Both the position numbers and the translations under genes were made by a program. Shown piece after piece: positions 16,093 to 24,145 of a DNA stretch of 43,977 nucleotides. Positions within the stretch are counted from its first letter, which is position 1. Every line of letters begins with the position of its first letter. The notes under the pieces are model-generated. The model had not been told where the DNA came from. It ran no database searches and saw only the letters and a list, made by a program, of their open reading frames with translations. Origin of the DNA: Pseudomonas frederiksbergensis (lineage in GTDB: Bacteria; Pseudomonadota; Gammaproteobacteria; Pseudomonadales; Pseudomonadaceae); NCBI RefSeq assembly GCF_017114915.1, contig NZ_JAAUOE010000031.1, positions 21,023 to 64,999 on the forward strand, written 5' to 3'.

Positions 16093-16203
16093 TCGTCAGG
16101 CTGATTCGTCGGGCTGTTTATCGGAAAGCAGCGCCAAAGCGCCAATCGACAGCCATAGTTGATCAGTTCGGTCACGGCAAAGCCGACTGAAATGGAGAGT
16201 CCC

Positions 16204-16548
16204 ATGAAGTATTTATGCCTGGTCTACAGCAACGAGCACGAGTTGCACTCGTTACCCGAAAGCCCCAACGACGCCGAGTGCATGGCCTATGCCGAGTCGA
16301 TCCAGGGCAGCGGCCGGATGATCGCCGCCGAGGCGCTGGAGTCGGTGCAGACCGCGACCACCGTGCGCATGCGCAACGGAAAAATGTCGATCACCGACGG
16401 CCCGTTCGCTGAAACCAAGGAGCAGTTGGCCGGCTTCTACCTGATTGACGCCAAGGACCTCAATGAAGCCCTCCAGGTCGCCGGTAACATTCCGGCGGCC
16501 CGGGTTGGCTGTGTCGAGGTGCGGCCCGTTCGCCAGTTGAATCCCTGA
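16204..16548 (+). CDS. DGPF/YCII-domain protein
   Basis: 114 residues of the YCII-related (DGPF) family: MKYLCLVYSNEHELHSL start, TVRMRNGKMSITDGPFAETKEQLAGFYLIDAKDLNEAL with the DGPF motif at about 66-69, and the closing VEVRPV strand. GGAGAG precedes the ATG. Proteins of this family are the standard genomic partners of ECF42 sigma factors, and one follows 76 bases downstream. The biochemical role of DGPF proteins is unknown. Confidence 0.9.
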   Translation: MKYLCLVYSNEHELHSLPESPNDAECMAYAESIQGSGRMIAAEALESVQTATTVRMRNGKMSITDGPFAETKEQLAGFYLIDAKDLNEALQVAGNIPAARVGCVEVRPVRQLNP

Positions 16549-16574
16549 ACAACAATCCCGACAGGAGTTCTTTC

Positions 16575-16625
16575 ATGAGTCCGCAACCCGTGCAACGAAG
16601 GCCCGCTGAAGGCATCCAGGACTGA
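16575..16625 (+). CDS. 16-codon ORF coupled to the sigma factor
   Basis: MSPQPVQRRPAEGIQD, with ACAGGAG seven bases before its ATG. Its TGA overlaps the sigma factor ATG (TGATG, 16623-16627), while the sigma gene itself has only a weak AGGA close to its start. It may be a leader whose translation feeds the sigma start, or the relic of a longer N-terminus separated by a frameshift. Confidence 0.4.
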   Translation: MSPQPVQRRPAEGIQD

Positions 16626-17860
16626 TGCCTGGCGAAGCGGTACGGGCGCAGGTCGAGCAGGTTTACCGCGAAGATTCGCGGCGAATCCTGGCGACGCTGA
16701 TCCGCTTGCTCGGCGATTTCGACCTCGCCGAAGAGGCGCTGCACGAGGCGTTCTTCGTCGCGGTCGAGCGTTGGCAGCGTGACGGTGTGCCAGCCAATCC
16801 GCGCACCTGGCTGGTGTCCACCGGGCGTTTCAAGGCCATTGATGTGTTGCGCCGGCGTGCGCGTTTTAATGCGTCCCGGCCGATGTTGATCGCTCAACTG
16901 GAGGCGCTGGAACAGGCCGACTGGAGTGACGAAGACGTGGAAGACGATCGCCTGCGCCTGATCTTCACCTGTTGTCACCCGGCACTGGCGGCGGACGCTC
17001 AAGTGCCGTTGACCTTGCGCGAAGTCTGCGACCTGACCACCGAAGAAATCGCCCGGGCCTTTCTCTCGGCGCCGGCCACCATTGCCCAGCGCATCGTGCG
17101 GGCCAAGGCCAAGATCCGTGACGCGAAAATCCCTTATCAGGTGCCGACCCTGACGGAACTGCCCGAGCGGCTCGACAGTGTGTTGCGGGTGATTTACCTG
17201 GTGTTCAACGAAGGGTACTCGGCATCTGTCGGCAGCGAACTGACCCGCGAAGACCTGACGCGCGAAGCGATTCGCCTCGGCCGGTTGTTGATGGAATTGT
17301 TGCCTGAACCGGAGGTGATGGGGCTGCTGGCGCTGATGCTGTTGCATGAGTCCCGGCGCCCGGCCAGGACTTCATCGAGCGGCGAGCTGATTGTGTTGGA
17401 TGAACAGGATCGCTCGTTGTGGGACGCCGAGTTGATGGCCGAAGGCTGCGCACTGGTAGAGCGGGCGCTGACGACGCGGCGCTTCGGGCCTTATTGCCTG
17501 CAAGCGGCGATTGCCGCGGTGCATGCCGAAGCGCCCACGGCGCAGGAGACAGACTGGCCGCAGATTGTCGGTCTGTATGACGTGCTGCTGCGGGCCGTGC
17601 CGTCGCCGGTGATCGAGCTGAATCGCGCAGCGGCGCTGGCCAAACGCGATGGCCCGCAGGCCGGGCTGACGTTGATCGAAGGGATTCTGGCGCGAGGCGA
17701 GTTGCAGGATTACCACCTGGCACATTCGGCGCGGGCGGAGTTTTACCGGCAGTTGGGAAGGGTGCAAGAGGCGCGGGCGGCGTATGAGCGGGCGCTGGAA
17801 TTGACGCAGCAAGTACCGGAGCGGCGGTTTATCGAGGGGCGGTTACGGGCGTTGGAGTGA
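16625..17860 (+). CDS. ECF42-type RNA polymerase sigma factor with C-terminal TPR-like domain
   Basis: 411 residues, far longer than a normal ECF sigma factor (about 180). Region 2 is VYREDSRRILATLIRLLGDFDLAEEALHEAFFVAVERW with NPRTWLVSTGRFKAIDVLRRR; region 4 is LTLREVCDLTTEEIARAFLSAPATIAQRIVRAKAKI. Then comes VFNEGYSAS and a helical C-terminal half rich in TPR-like repeats (ELNRAAALAKRDGPQAGL, LQDYHLAHSARAEFYRQLGRVQEARAAYERAL). This architecture plus the adjacent DGPF gene defines the ECF42 group, in which the C-terminal domain rather than an anti-sigma factor is thought to govern activity. No anti-sigma gene is nearby. Coupled by TGATG to a 16-codon upstream ORF. Confidence 0.92.
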   Translation: MPGEAVRAQVEQVYREDSRRILATLIRLLGDFDLAEEALHEAFFVAVERWQRDGVPANPRTWLVSTGRFKAIDVLRRRARFNASRPMLIAQLEALEQADWSDEDVEDDRLRLIFTCCHPALAADAQVPLTLREVCDLTTEEIARAFLSAPATIAQRIVRAKAKIRDAKIPYQVPTLTELPERLDSVLRVIYLVFNEGYSASVGSELTREDLTREAIRLGRLLMELLPEPEVMGLLALMLLHESRRPARTSSSGELIVLDEQDRSLWDAELMAEGCALVERALTTRRFGPYCLQAAIAAVHAEAPTAQETDWPQIVGLYDVLLRAVPSPVIELNRAAALAKRDGPQAGLTLIEGILARGELQDYHLAHSARAEFYRQLGRVQEARAAYERALELTQQVPERRFIEGRLRALE

Positions 17861-17954
17861 TCATGGATGTGCGCTGTGGTCGGCTGACTGCGGAAGCGCC
17901 GATTTTTTCGCCGACCGTCACCACGATGCGTTTCCAGCCGAGTCAAAGGATGCA

Positions 17955-17975
17955 TTCCCACGCGGTGCGTGGGAA
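17955..17975. repeat. REP palindrome, shortened copy
   Basis: TTCCCACGC, GGT, GCGTGGGAA: the core of the element at 2010 and 11184 without the GATCG ends. It encodes the SFPRTAWEC tail read by the zntB remnant's frame. Confidence 0.75.
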
Positions 17976-18017
17976 CGAGCGCCGAGATCTGTTTAATAAT
18001 CGCGTCGCTTGCGAAAC

Positions 18018-18209
18018 GCGCTCGCACGCGGCATGGGCCAGGTTCAGGTGCAGCCAGAGAAACTCGTCACCGTCGTCCGGTTGTTGCAGGCAGTGCAACG
18101 CCCTGGCCGAATCGATCTCTCGGCCGCGCTCGCCGGGGCGAAAACTGAAACCGTAAAGCAGGCCGAACAGATCGGAATCGCGATGGCGTTGGTCAATGCT
18201 GTGGTTCAT
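18018..18209 (-). pseudogene. zntB: N-terminal remnant of a ZntB/CorA-type transporter
   Basis: From ATG at 18209 the frame reads MNHSIDQRHRDSDLFGLLYG and on to DEFLWLHLNLAHAACER (64 residues), which I recognise as the cytoplasmic N-terminus of Pseudomonas ZntB-like CorA transporters. There the match stops: the next codons are unrelated, then a REP element, then a stop at 17943. The remaining 250 or so residues, including both membrane helices and the GMN-type motif, are absent; the sigma operon ends where they would be. A deletion with REP at or near the junction is the simplest reading. Confidence 0.75.
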
Positions 18210-18346
18210 GAAGTCTCGCTGCGAGGAGGCGCCTGTCACGGGTTTCACAGGTTCACTTAAGCCCCATCATACGCAACGTTTTTTGAAGGTTTTGTGACGG
18301 TTGGATAACGCCGCAGATCCGCCTGCTACCGGTGGTCGGGAGGGGC

Positions 18347-18373
18347 TAAAGAAAGGCTCTGGCCCGCCGATGA
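18347..18373 (+). promoter_or_regulatory. Sigma-28 (FliA) promoter of the chemoreceptor gene
   Basis: TAAAGAAA, exactly 11 bases, GCCGATGA. The flagellar sigma-28 consensus is TAAAGTTT-N11-GCCGATAA, so spacing is exact and 13 of 16 bases agree. It lies 98 bases before the chemoreceptor start and points toward it. Confidence 0.82.
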
Positions 18374-18470
18374 GGCTGATGTCGATCTTTCGATTCTGGT
18401 CGTGAACCAGCGTCGCTGACAGGGATGTCCAGACACCTTGCACGCCTGTAAGGCGTGTTTCATCCCTGCC

Positions 18471-20111
18471 ATGAGATATCCCTCGATGTTTTTGCAAAAG
18501 TCCCTGCGAGCACAAATTCTCGCCCTGTTGAGCGGCAGCCTGTTGGCGATGTTGTTGATCGCTTTGGCCTGCTTTCACTTTCTGTCCAATGGCGTTCAGA
18601 GCTACGCGAACCTGATCGAAGGTCCGTTGCACACCTCACAGTTGATCGATGAAGCCAACCTGCAATTCAAGGTGCAGGTGCAGGAGTGGAAGAACGTTCT
18701 GTTGCGCGGCAAGGAGCCTGCGAACCTGGACAAATACTGGAAGCAATTCGAGGAACGCCAACGCGACGTGCAGGGCATCCTCGGTGACCTGGCCGGGCAG
18801 AAGGGCATCGAACCGCAACTGAAAATTCGCATCGAACGCCTGCGTGAAGAGCATCGCCTGCTGGGCGCTGCGTATCAGAAAGGCCGAGATGCCTACGTGG
18901 CGTCCGGTGCCGACCCAACGGCCGGCGACAACGCGGTCAAGGGGATGGACCGTGCCGCCAGCGAGCAGATGAGCGAACTGGTCAGCGAGTTGCGCAAGCA
19001 GGGCAGCGAGCAATCGAAGCTGATCAGCGCCAGTGCCGAGCGCACCGTGTTGCTGGGGACCGTGGTGATGTTGGTGTCGGGTCTACTGATTGGCCTGTTG
19101 AGTCTGTGGCTGGTCAACCGCAATCTGGTGGAACCGATCCGCAAACTGATCGACTACGTAGCGCAACTCAGCCAGGGCCGGTTCGCCGACCGCGTGGCCA
19201 GCACCCGTCAGGATGAGTTGGGCAACCTGGCCACGGCCGCCAACACCTTGCGCGATTTCCTCGCCGAAACCTTCAACCGTTTGCAGCGCAGTGCGTCCGA
19301 CCTGGACAGTGCCAGCGGTGAGCTGAATTCGATTGCCGGCCTCATGGCCAGCGGCACCAACGAGCAATTCAACCGCACCGATCAGGTGGCCACGGCGATG
19401 AACGAAATGTCCGCCACCGCGCAAGAAGTCGCGCGCCACGCCGCCGAAGCGGCACGTGCGGCCGACGATGCCGATCAGTCCGCCCAACAGGGCGAGAAAG
19501 TCATGCAGGGCACCATTCACACCATCACCCAAATGCGTGGCGAAATCGCCAACACCGCCACGGTCATCCGTCGCCTGGAAGAAGACAGCGGGCGCATCGG
19601 CAAAGTGCTGGAAGTGATTCGCGGCATCGCCGAACAAACCAACCTGCTGGCGCTCAACGCCGCAATCGAAGCAGCACGTGCCGGTGAAGCCGGGCGCGGT
19701 TTTGCGGTGGTCGCCGATGAAGTGCGCAGCTTGGCCCAGCGCACGGCGGCGTCGATCATCGAGATCAACCAGATCATTCAAACCGTGCAAACCGGTGCGG
19801 TGGACGCGGCCCAGGCCATCGAAAGCGGCCAGTCGCGCAGCGAGCAAAGCGTCGAGCAAGTAACCCAGGCCGGCGCCATGCTCGAGCGGATCACCCATGC
19901 CGTGGAAGCCATTCGCGACATGAACCGCCAGATCGCCACCGCCGCCGAGGAGCAGACTTCGGTGGCCGAAGACATCTCGCGCAACCTCACCGAAATCACC
20001 AGCATCGCCAGTACCAACCTGGACAACGTGCAGCGCACCGAAGCGGCCAGTCACAATCTGCATGGGTTGTCGGGGCAATTGAATGAAGTGACGGCGCGGT
20101 TGAGCGCCTAG
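18471..20111 (+). CDS. Methyl-accepting chemotaxis protein
   Basis: Inner-membrane chemoreceptor, about 546 residues. First membrane helix ILALLSGSLLAMLLIALACFHF, a helical periplasmic sensor of about 165 residues (four-helix-bundle type, no Cache fold visible), second helix TVLLGTVVMLVSGLLIGLLSLWL, then HAMP (NLVEPIRKLIDYVAQLSQGRF) and the signalling coiled coil. The hairpin tip EQTNLLALNAAIEAARAGEAGRGFAVVADEVRSLAQRT is canonical. There is no C-terminal CheR/CheB-tethering pentapeptide (ends TARLSA). Start at 18471 or 18486 cannot be separated; neither has a good ribosome site. A sigma-28 promoter upstream ties it to the motility regulon. Ligand unknown. Confidence 0.93.
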   Translation: MRYPSMFLQKSLRAQILALLSGSLLAMLLIALACFHFLSNGVQSYANLIEGPLHTSQLIDEANLQFKVQVQEWKNVLLRGKEPANLDKYWKQFEERQRDVQGILGDLAGQKGIEPQLKIRIERLREEHRLLGAAYQKGRDAYVASGADPTAGDNAVKGMDRAASEQMSELVSELRKQGSEQSKLISASAERTVLLGTVVMLVSGLLIGLLSLWLVNRNLVEPIRKLIDYVAQLSQGRFADRVASTRQDELGNLATAANTLRDFLAETFNRLQRSASDLDSASGELNSIAGLMASGTNEQFNRTDQVATAMNEMSATAQEVARHAAEAARAADDADQSAQQGEKVMQGTIHTITQMRGEIANTATVIRRLEEDSGRIGKVLEVIRGIAEQTNLLALNAAIEAARAGEAGRGFAVVADEVRSLAQRTAASIIEINQIIQTVQTGAVDAAQAIESGQSRSEQSVEQVTQAGAMLERITHAVEAIRDMNRQIATAAEEQTSVAEDISRNLTEITSIASTNLDNVQRTEAASHNLHGLSGQLNEVTARLSA

Positions 20112-20399
20112 CGAAGTGGGTTGTGTACGTCGGCTGCGATGCAGACGGTGACGGCGGCGTTGTTGCAGGAGGAGGGGGGAGTACGTCGGGTTCGGTGGTC
20201 AGCACCACCGCTTGATCCCTAAGCATCGCAGTTGTACATCTTGTTAAGGTCGGTGTGCCGTTGATCGGGTACTTGCGATCAAGGCACCCGATTTCAGCGG
20301 TACCTGTTATTTCTGACAGTAGACAGGTTTTTTATCGTGACGTCTGATAGCCGCTCTGGTGTGACTGAACTACGCCAGCCCTATCACAAGGAGTTAGTC
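20112..20399. other. Intergenic stretch before the orphan gene
   Basis: 288 bases between the chemoreceptor and an orphan gene. A small hairpin, TTGATCG / CGATCAA (20261-20267, 20276-20282), is visible; it has no T-run. No gene, promoter or repeat could be supported. Confidence 0.5.
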
Positions 20400-20777
20400 A
20401 TGAAAGAAGAACTGCAACCCATGGTAGTTGTCGGTGGTCAGACGTTGACGGTGTACAGTGACAAATCCAGTCCGTTGTCTCCGAAAGTTATTATTCCGCA
20501 GCGAGATACTGCTGTCGAAGGTGAGGTCATCAACGTATGGGTAGGAGACGTACGGGTCGCCACTCACCAATATAGGCCTGGTGATTTCTTCCCAATACAT
20601 ACCCAATTGGACAAGGAGGCATTGGCTAAAACGTCTGCTGGCGCAGTAGCTATGTATGAAATTGTGCATCTGGATGGGACGAAATCCCAATCACCGACTT
20701 TTCACATGACGGCTGTAGTGTTTGATAGCAAATCGTCTTTTTCTTCAGCCCCTGCTGAGGCATCCAATACGCAGTGA
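20400..20777 (+). CDS. Unrecognised small protein (125 aa)
   Basis: I do not recognise the family. The product, MKEELQPMVVVGGQTLTVYS to a Ser/Ala-rich tail (SSFSSAPAEASNTQ), looks like a single beta-sandwich: alternating strands such as GEVINVWVGDVRVATHQY, GAVAMYEIVHLDG and FHMTAVVFD, without signal peptide or cysteines. AAGGAG lies seven bases before the ATG, so it is a well-formed gene. Three rows (20461-20640) are 47, 55 and 45% G+C by count, below the flanks. It resembles in size, fold type and composition the frameshifted orphan at 7375-7760, though I see no clear residue-level match. Confidence 0.7.
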   Translation: MKEELQPMVVVGGQTLTVYSDKSSPLSPKVIIPQRDTAVEGEVINVWVGDVRVATHQYRPGDFFPIHTQLDKEALAKTSAGAVAMYEIVHLDGTKSQSPTFHMTAVVFDSKSSFSSAPAEASNTQ

Positions 20778-20784
20778 GTGTTTT

Positions 20785-21960
20785 TTACTTCAATGCAAGT
20801 GTGAATGTGAAGTCGGTGCCCAGTGAGGGTTCTGACTTTACGTCCAGCTTCCCACCATGTGACTGCGCAATCTGATTGGCAATGTACAACCCCAACCCGA
20901 GGCCGGTCTGCGGTGCTCCGCCGACCGGTCGCGAGTAGGGCTGGAACAGGTGCGGCAGCGCATCTTCGGCAATCAGCCCCTGGCTTTTCACATTCAACAC
21001 GAAGTGCCCGTCCTTGACCTGCGCACTGACTTCGACCGGGCCATCGGGGTCTCCGTGGACAACGGCGTTCGCCAGCAGATTGGACAGTAACTGCGCGACC
21101 CGTTCGCGATCGCAATGAACGTCGCTCAGGTCGCCAATCGACGACTCAATGATACGTTTGGGGTGAATGCTCCGGATCTCGGTAATCACGTGCTGCAACG
21201 CGTCCGCCAGGTCCGGGCACGGTTTGATGTTTACCGGGATGCCTCGGCCCAGTGAACCCCGCGCGAAGTCCAGCACATCGTCGATCAGTTTGGTCGCGCG
21301 TCGGGCGCTGGTGAGGATGTACCGGGCCCGTTGTTCATTCGCCGGGTCATTGAGTTTGCGCAGGAGCATTTCGGCGCCGGCGCTGATGGCGAACAAGGGG
21401 TTGCGCAAGTCATGGCCGAGCACGGCAATGAACTGTTCGCGCAGTTCGGTGGTTTTGCGTTCCTTGTTCAGCGCTGCTTCGGTCCGTTGCAGGTTTTCTT
21501 CGGCGTCGATCTGCAGCGCCAGCATCCGGGCGAACGACTCCATGGTGCTCTGGATCGTGCTGGACTTGAGCGACGCCGGATGGGAATCGAGGGCGCAAAG
21601 GGTGCCGAAAAAGCGTCCGTCGGTGCGCACGATTGGCACGCCAATGTAGCTTTCGAATGGATAGGTGCGGGGTGTGTGGTGGTCACGGTAGAGCGGGTCT
21701 TCACTGGCCTTGTCGATGACCACCGACTGCTGGCCCTGGCGAATTTCGTGGCTCAGCGTGCAGACCTGATCCAGTTCATCGCCCACCTGCCAACCGAAAT
21801 CCAGTCGATCGAGTACCGCGCAGGCAGTCCAGGTGTTTTCGCTGACACGGGCCACCGCCGCGAACCGCAAGCCGGTCAACTCACAGATCACCTGAAGCAT
21901 CGCCGGTACCGCGCTGATCCGGCCAATTGTGGCGATGTCTGCTGCCGCTGTTTGCCCCAT
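20785..21960 (-). CDS. GAF-domain sensor histidine kinase
   Basis: 391-residue soluble histidine kinase. An N-terminal GAF domain (about 15-150, with the YIGVPIVRTDGRFFGTLCALD block) is followed by the dimerisation helix with H-box FIAVLGHDLRNPLFAI (phospho-acceptor His near 183), the N-box LLSNLLANAVVHG and the G-box TGLGLGLYIANQIAQSHGG. No receiver domain and no adjacent response regulator are present, so it is an orphan kinase. The GAF block without a membrane segment points to a cytosolic signal; a chromophore-binding Cys is not evident. It faces the orphan gene at 20400 with seven bases between the stops. Confidence 0.9.
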   Translation of the reverse strand: MGQTAAADIATIGRISAVPAMLQVICELTGLRFAAVARVSENTWTACAVLDRLDFGWQVGDELDQVCTLSHEIRQGQQSVVIDKASEDPLYRDHHTPRTYPFESYIGVPIVRTDGRFFGTLCALDSHPASLKSSTIQSTMESFARMLALQIDAEENLQRTEAALNKERKTTELREQFIAVLGHDLRNPLFAISAGAEMLLRKLNDPANEQRARYILTSARRATKLIDDVLDFARGSLGRGIPVNIKPCPDLADALQHVITEIRSIHPKRIIESSIGDLSDVHCDRERVAQLLSNLLANAVVHGDPDGPVEVSAQVKDGHFVLNVKSQGLIAEDALPHLFQPYSRPVGGAPQTGLGLGLYIANQIAQSHGGKLDVKSEPSLGTDFTFTLALK

Positions 21961-22063
21961 ATCCGTCGTTCTCTACATCAACATGCCGAATGGTTTTGAG
22001 GGATTCTAGCGGGCTTGCGCGATTTCGTTGGTCACTTCAGCGATTAGCCTGACGCGGGATGCA

Positions 22064-22099
22064 AAAAAGCCGCACGACCCGACGATCGTGCGGCTTTTT
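22064..22099. terminator. Bidirectional terminator before the PepSY gene end
   Basis: AAAAAGCCGCACGA (22064-22077) pairs with TCGTGCGGCTTTTT (22086-22099), a 14-base perfect stem with an eight-base loop. On the minus strand it terminates the PepSY gene ten bases after its stop. Confidence 0.88.
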
Positions 22100-22108
22100 G
22101 CAGTTGAA

Positions 22109-22414
22109 TCACTTGTCTTGTTTGTCGCTCAGAACCTTGCCGGTGGTGGCATCGAAGTCCACGTCCCACTCGGTGCCGTCTGCCATGCGCAGTTCGACTT
22201 CATACTCGTAACCGTTGAAGTGGTTATCCAGGTCGGTGTCGGTAATCGTGGCGCCCGGGTGCAACTTCAGGGCGGCCTGGTTCATGTCTTCCAGGGGTTT
22301 GATCTTGCCGCTTTTGACCAACTCGGGGATCTGATCGACGCGAACGTCAGCCAGGGCCAGGCCAGCGGTGAGGGTCAGGGCAGCAGCGGTGAACAGGGCA
22401 GTTAAGGTTTTCAT
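22109..22414 (-). CDS. PepSY-domain periplasmic protein
   Basis: 101 residues: an N-terminal signal peptide (MKTLTALFTAAALTLTAGLALA, cleavage after ALA) and one PepSY domain, KLHPGATITDTDLDNHFNGYEYEVELRMADGTEWDVDFDATTGKVLSDKQDK, the form found in small periplasmic proteins. PepSY proteins are thought to inhibit proteases or to tune sensor kinases. The upstream region has a TTAAG-N6-TTAAG repeat that fits an OmpR-type response-regulator site, as is common for such genes. Confidence 0.9.
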   Translation of the reverse strand: MKTLTALFTAAALTLTAGLALADVRVDQIPELVKSGKIKPLEDMNQAALKLHPGATITDTDLDNHFNGYEYEVELRMADGTEWDVDFDATTGKVLSDKQDK

Positions 22415-22483
22415 CGGTTCATTCCTTGGGGGATTGCTTTAAGAGGGTGAGCTGTTTAAGTGAGTTCAGATTAATCGCCGCAA

Positions 22484-22499
22484 CTTAACTCACCCTTAA
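22484..22499 (-). promoter_or_regulatory. Tandem TTAAG box, candidate response-regulator site
   Basis: On the minus strand TTAAG-GGTGAG-TTAAG (11-base period), 70-85 bases upstream of the PepSY start. PmrA/QseB-like regulators bind such tandem repeats. A diverged second copy with CTCACTTAA lies at 22456-22464. Confidence 0.5.
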
Positions 22500-22581
22500 A
22501 ACGCCACTTCGATTGCGTCGTTTGTTCAAGTGCCTGCCGTCGCCAGCTTCCATGCTGAACCTTCGATCAATGGAGGTGAAC

Positions 22582-23460
22582 ATGAAACTCATCGTTGCCG
22601 GGTTGTACGCGCCGCTGTTCTGGGGGGGATTCATTGGGGCAGGGTTGTGGCTGGTGGGAGTGTCGACGCTATGGCTGTTGCCGCTGTTTCTCACGGCATT
22701 GGCGGTGGCGTTCGCCGCCGAATGGGCGTTGCCCTATGAAGCCTGCTGGAACCTTTCGGCCGGTGATCGCCGGCGAGACATCCTGCATGCGCTGGTGAAC
22801 GAGGCGTTGAATGCCGTGGGTCTGCTGGCATTACCGGGTTTGGTGGCGCTGTTGTCGTTCGACGGTGCATGGCCAAGGGGTTGGCCGCTGTGGCTGCAAC
22901 TGGCGCTGGCGATGTTCATTGCCGACGCCGGCTTCAGCCTGATGCACTACGCCAGCCACCGCGTGCGATGGTTGTGGCGGCTGCATGCGGTGCATCACAG
23001 CGTCCAACGGCTGTACAGCTTTAATGGCTTGATGAAACATCCGTTGCATCAAGCCATTGAAGCCTCGACGGGGCTGTTGCCGTTGTTGATGCTGGGCATC
23101 CCGTCAGACGTGGCGGCGCTGCTGGCATTCGCCATCGCCATCCAGTTGCTGCTGCAACATTCCAATGTCGATATGCAGCTGGGGCACTTGCGTTGGGTGT
23201 TCGCCTGGGCGCCGGTGCATCGCTTTCATCACATGAAATATGGACGGGCGGGCGACGTGAATTTCGCCTTGTTCTTCAACCTGTGGGACTGGCTGTTGGG
23301 GACCGGTTTTTACACAACGGCTTATGAAATCCGTCAGGGCGACCTGGGCATTGGCAGCCGCCCAGACTTCCCTCGGGACTATATGGCGCAACTGTTGGAT
23401 CCGTTCGGGCCGGTGTCGTTGAGCAAAGAACCCGTGGTGCCTGAGCCGTTGCGGCGTTGA
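22582..23460 (+). CDS. Sterol desaturase/fatty acid hydroxylase family protein
   Basis: Membrane-bound di-iron oxygenase of 292 residues. The eight-histidine signature is present: HYASHR (HX3H, near 122), HAVHHS (HX2HH, near 135), then HRFHHMKYGRAGDVNFALFFNLWDWLLGT (HX2HH, near 216). Four or so hydrophobic segments bracket these boxes. GGAGG lies six bases before the ATG at 22582; a frame running further upstream lacks a ribosome site. Substrate (lipid, carotenoid or fatty acid) cannot be assigned. The convergent AraC gene ends one base beyond its stop. Confidence 0.9.
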   Translation: MKLIVAGLYAPLFWGGFIGAGLWLVGVSTLWLLPLFLTALAVAFAAEWALPYEACWNLSAGDRRRDILHALVNEALNAVGLLALPGLVALLSFDGAWPRGWPLWLQLALAMFIADAGFSLMHYASHRVRWLWRLHAVHHSVQRLYSFNGLMKHPLHQAIEASTGLLPLLMLGIPSDVAALLAFAIAIQLLLQHSNVDMQLGHLRWVFAWAPVHRFHHMKYGRAGDVNFALFFNLWDWLLGTGFYTTAYEIRQGDLGIGSRPDFPRDYMAQLLDPFGPVSLSKEPVVPEPLRR

Positions 23461-23461
23461 A

Positions 23462-24145
23462 TCAAGCCAGTAGACGCAGATCGATGTGGTGCAACGCTTG
23501 GCGAGCGGTCACGCCGAAGAGCTTTTTCAGGCTCCGGGAGAAGTGCGCAGAATCGGCAAACCCGGCCTCGTGCGCCGCATCGGTCACGGGGCTGCCGGCC
23601 AGAATCAGCACCATCGCCAGTCGCAATCGCCGCCACAACACCAACCTGCGCACGGGCAGGCCGAGCTGGCTGGCGAACAGTCGTTGCAATTGACTCAAGG
23701 ACAGGTGCGCCTCTGCGGCCAATGCGCTGCCTGGCACCTTGGTCGTCAGCCATCTGTCGAGGGCGGACAAGGCGCGTTCGATCCGAGGATCGCCAAGGGA
23801 TCGGCGCGGGCAATGGCGAACCGCGTGGTCGAGGCTTTCCAGGGACAGGGCGGCGTCGAACACGGCGTTGTGCAATGCCTGTGCGTCGAACATCAAGGGC
23901 TCGGCATAGACCGTGAACACCGCATCCGGTGAATCGACAATGCAGTGGCGGATTTGAGAGGGGATGAACAGGCGATGGGCCGTCTGGTTCACACCGTCGA
24001 GACTGACGGTGACCGGTCGATCAGGGGCCAGGATCACTTGATGGGCGTAATGGGCATGGGGCGCGGTGCGCCCCAGCTCTGCGTGGATCAGGCCATAATC
24101 ACGCCCTAACCACAGGCGGCCCGTCCACTTGGTGTTTTGTGTCAC
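23462..24145 (-). CDS. AraC-family transcriptional regulator
   Basis: 227 residues: N-terminal cupin-like part (HAHYAHQVILAPDRPVTVSLDG) and C-terminal double helix-turn-helix, AHLSLSQLQRLFASQLGLPVRRLVLWRRLRLAMVLILAG and SPVTDAAHEAGFADSAHFSRSLKKLFGVTA. The start codon is a GTG at 24143-24145 that directly follows the stop of glpQ (TGA-GTG), so translation probably depends on glpQ. Whether it regulates glpQ or the neighbouring hydroxylase is not known. Confidence 0.88.
   Translation of the reverse strand: MTQNTKWTGRLWLGRDYGLIHAELGRTAPHAHYAHQVILAPDRPVTVSLDGVNQTAHRLFIPSQIRHCIVDSPDAVFTVYAEPLMFDAQALHNAVFDAALSLESLDHAVRHCPRRSLGDPRIERALSALDRWLTTKVPGSALAAEAHLSLSQLQRLFASQLGLPVRRLVLWRRLRLAMVLILAGSPVTDAAHEAGFADSAHFSRSLKKLFGVTARQALHHIDLRLLA

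Larger units (their letters stand above)
17861..18470. other. Gene-poor gap with REP, zntB remnant and sigma-28 promoter
   Basis: 610 bases without an intact gene. It holds a REP palindrome (17955-17975), a truncated zntB/corA start on the minus strand (18018-18209) and a flagellar-type promoter (18347-18373), each listed separately. No strong terminator for the sigma operon is visible. Confidence 0.7.
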
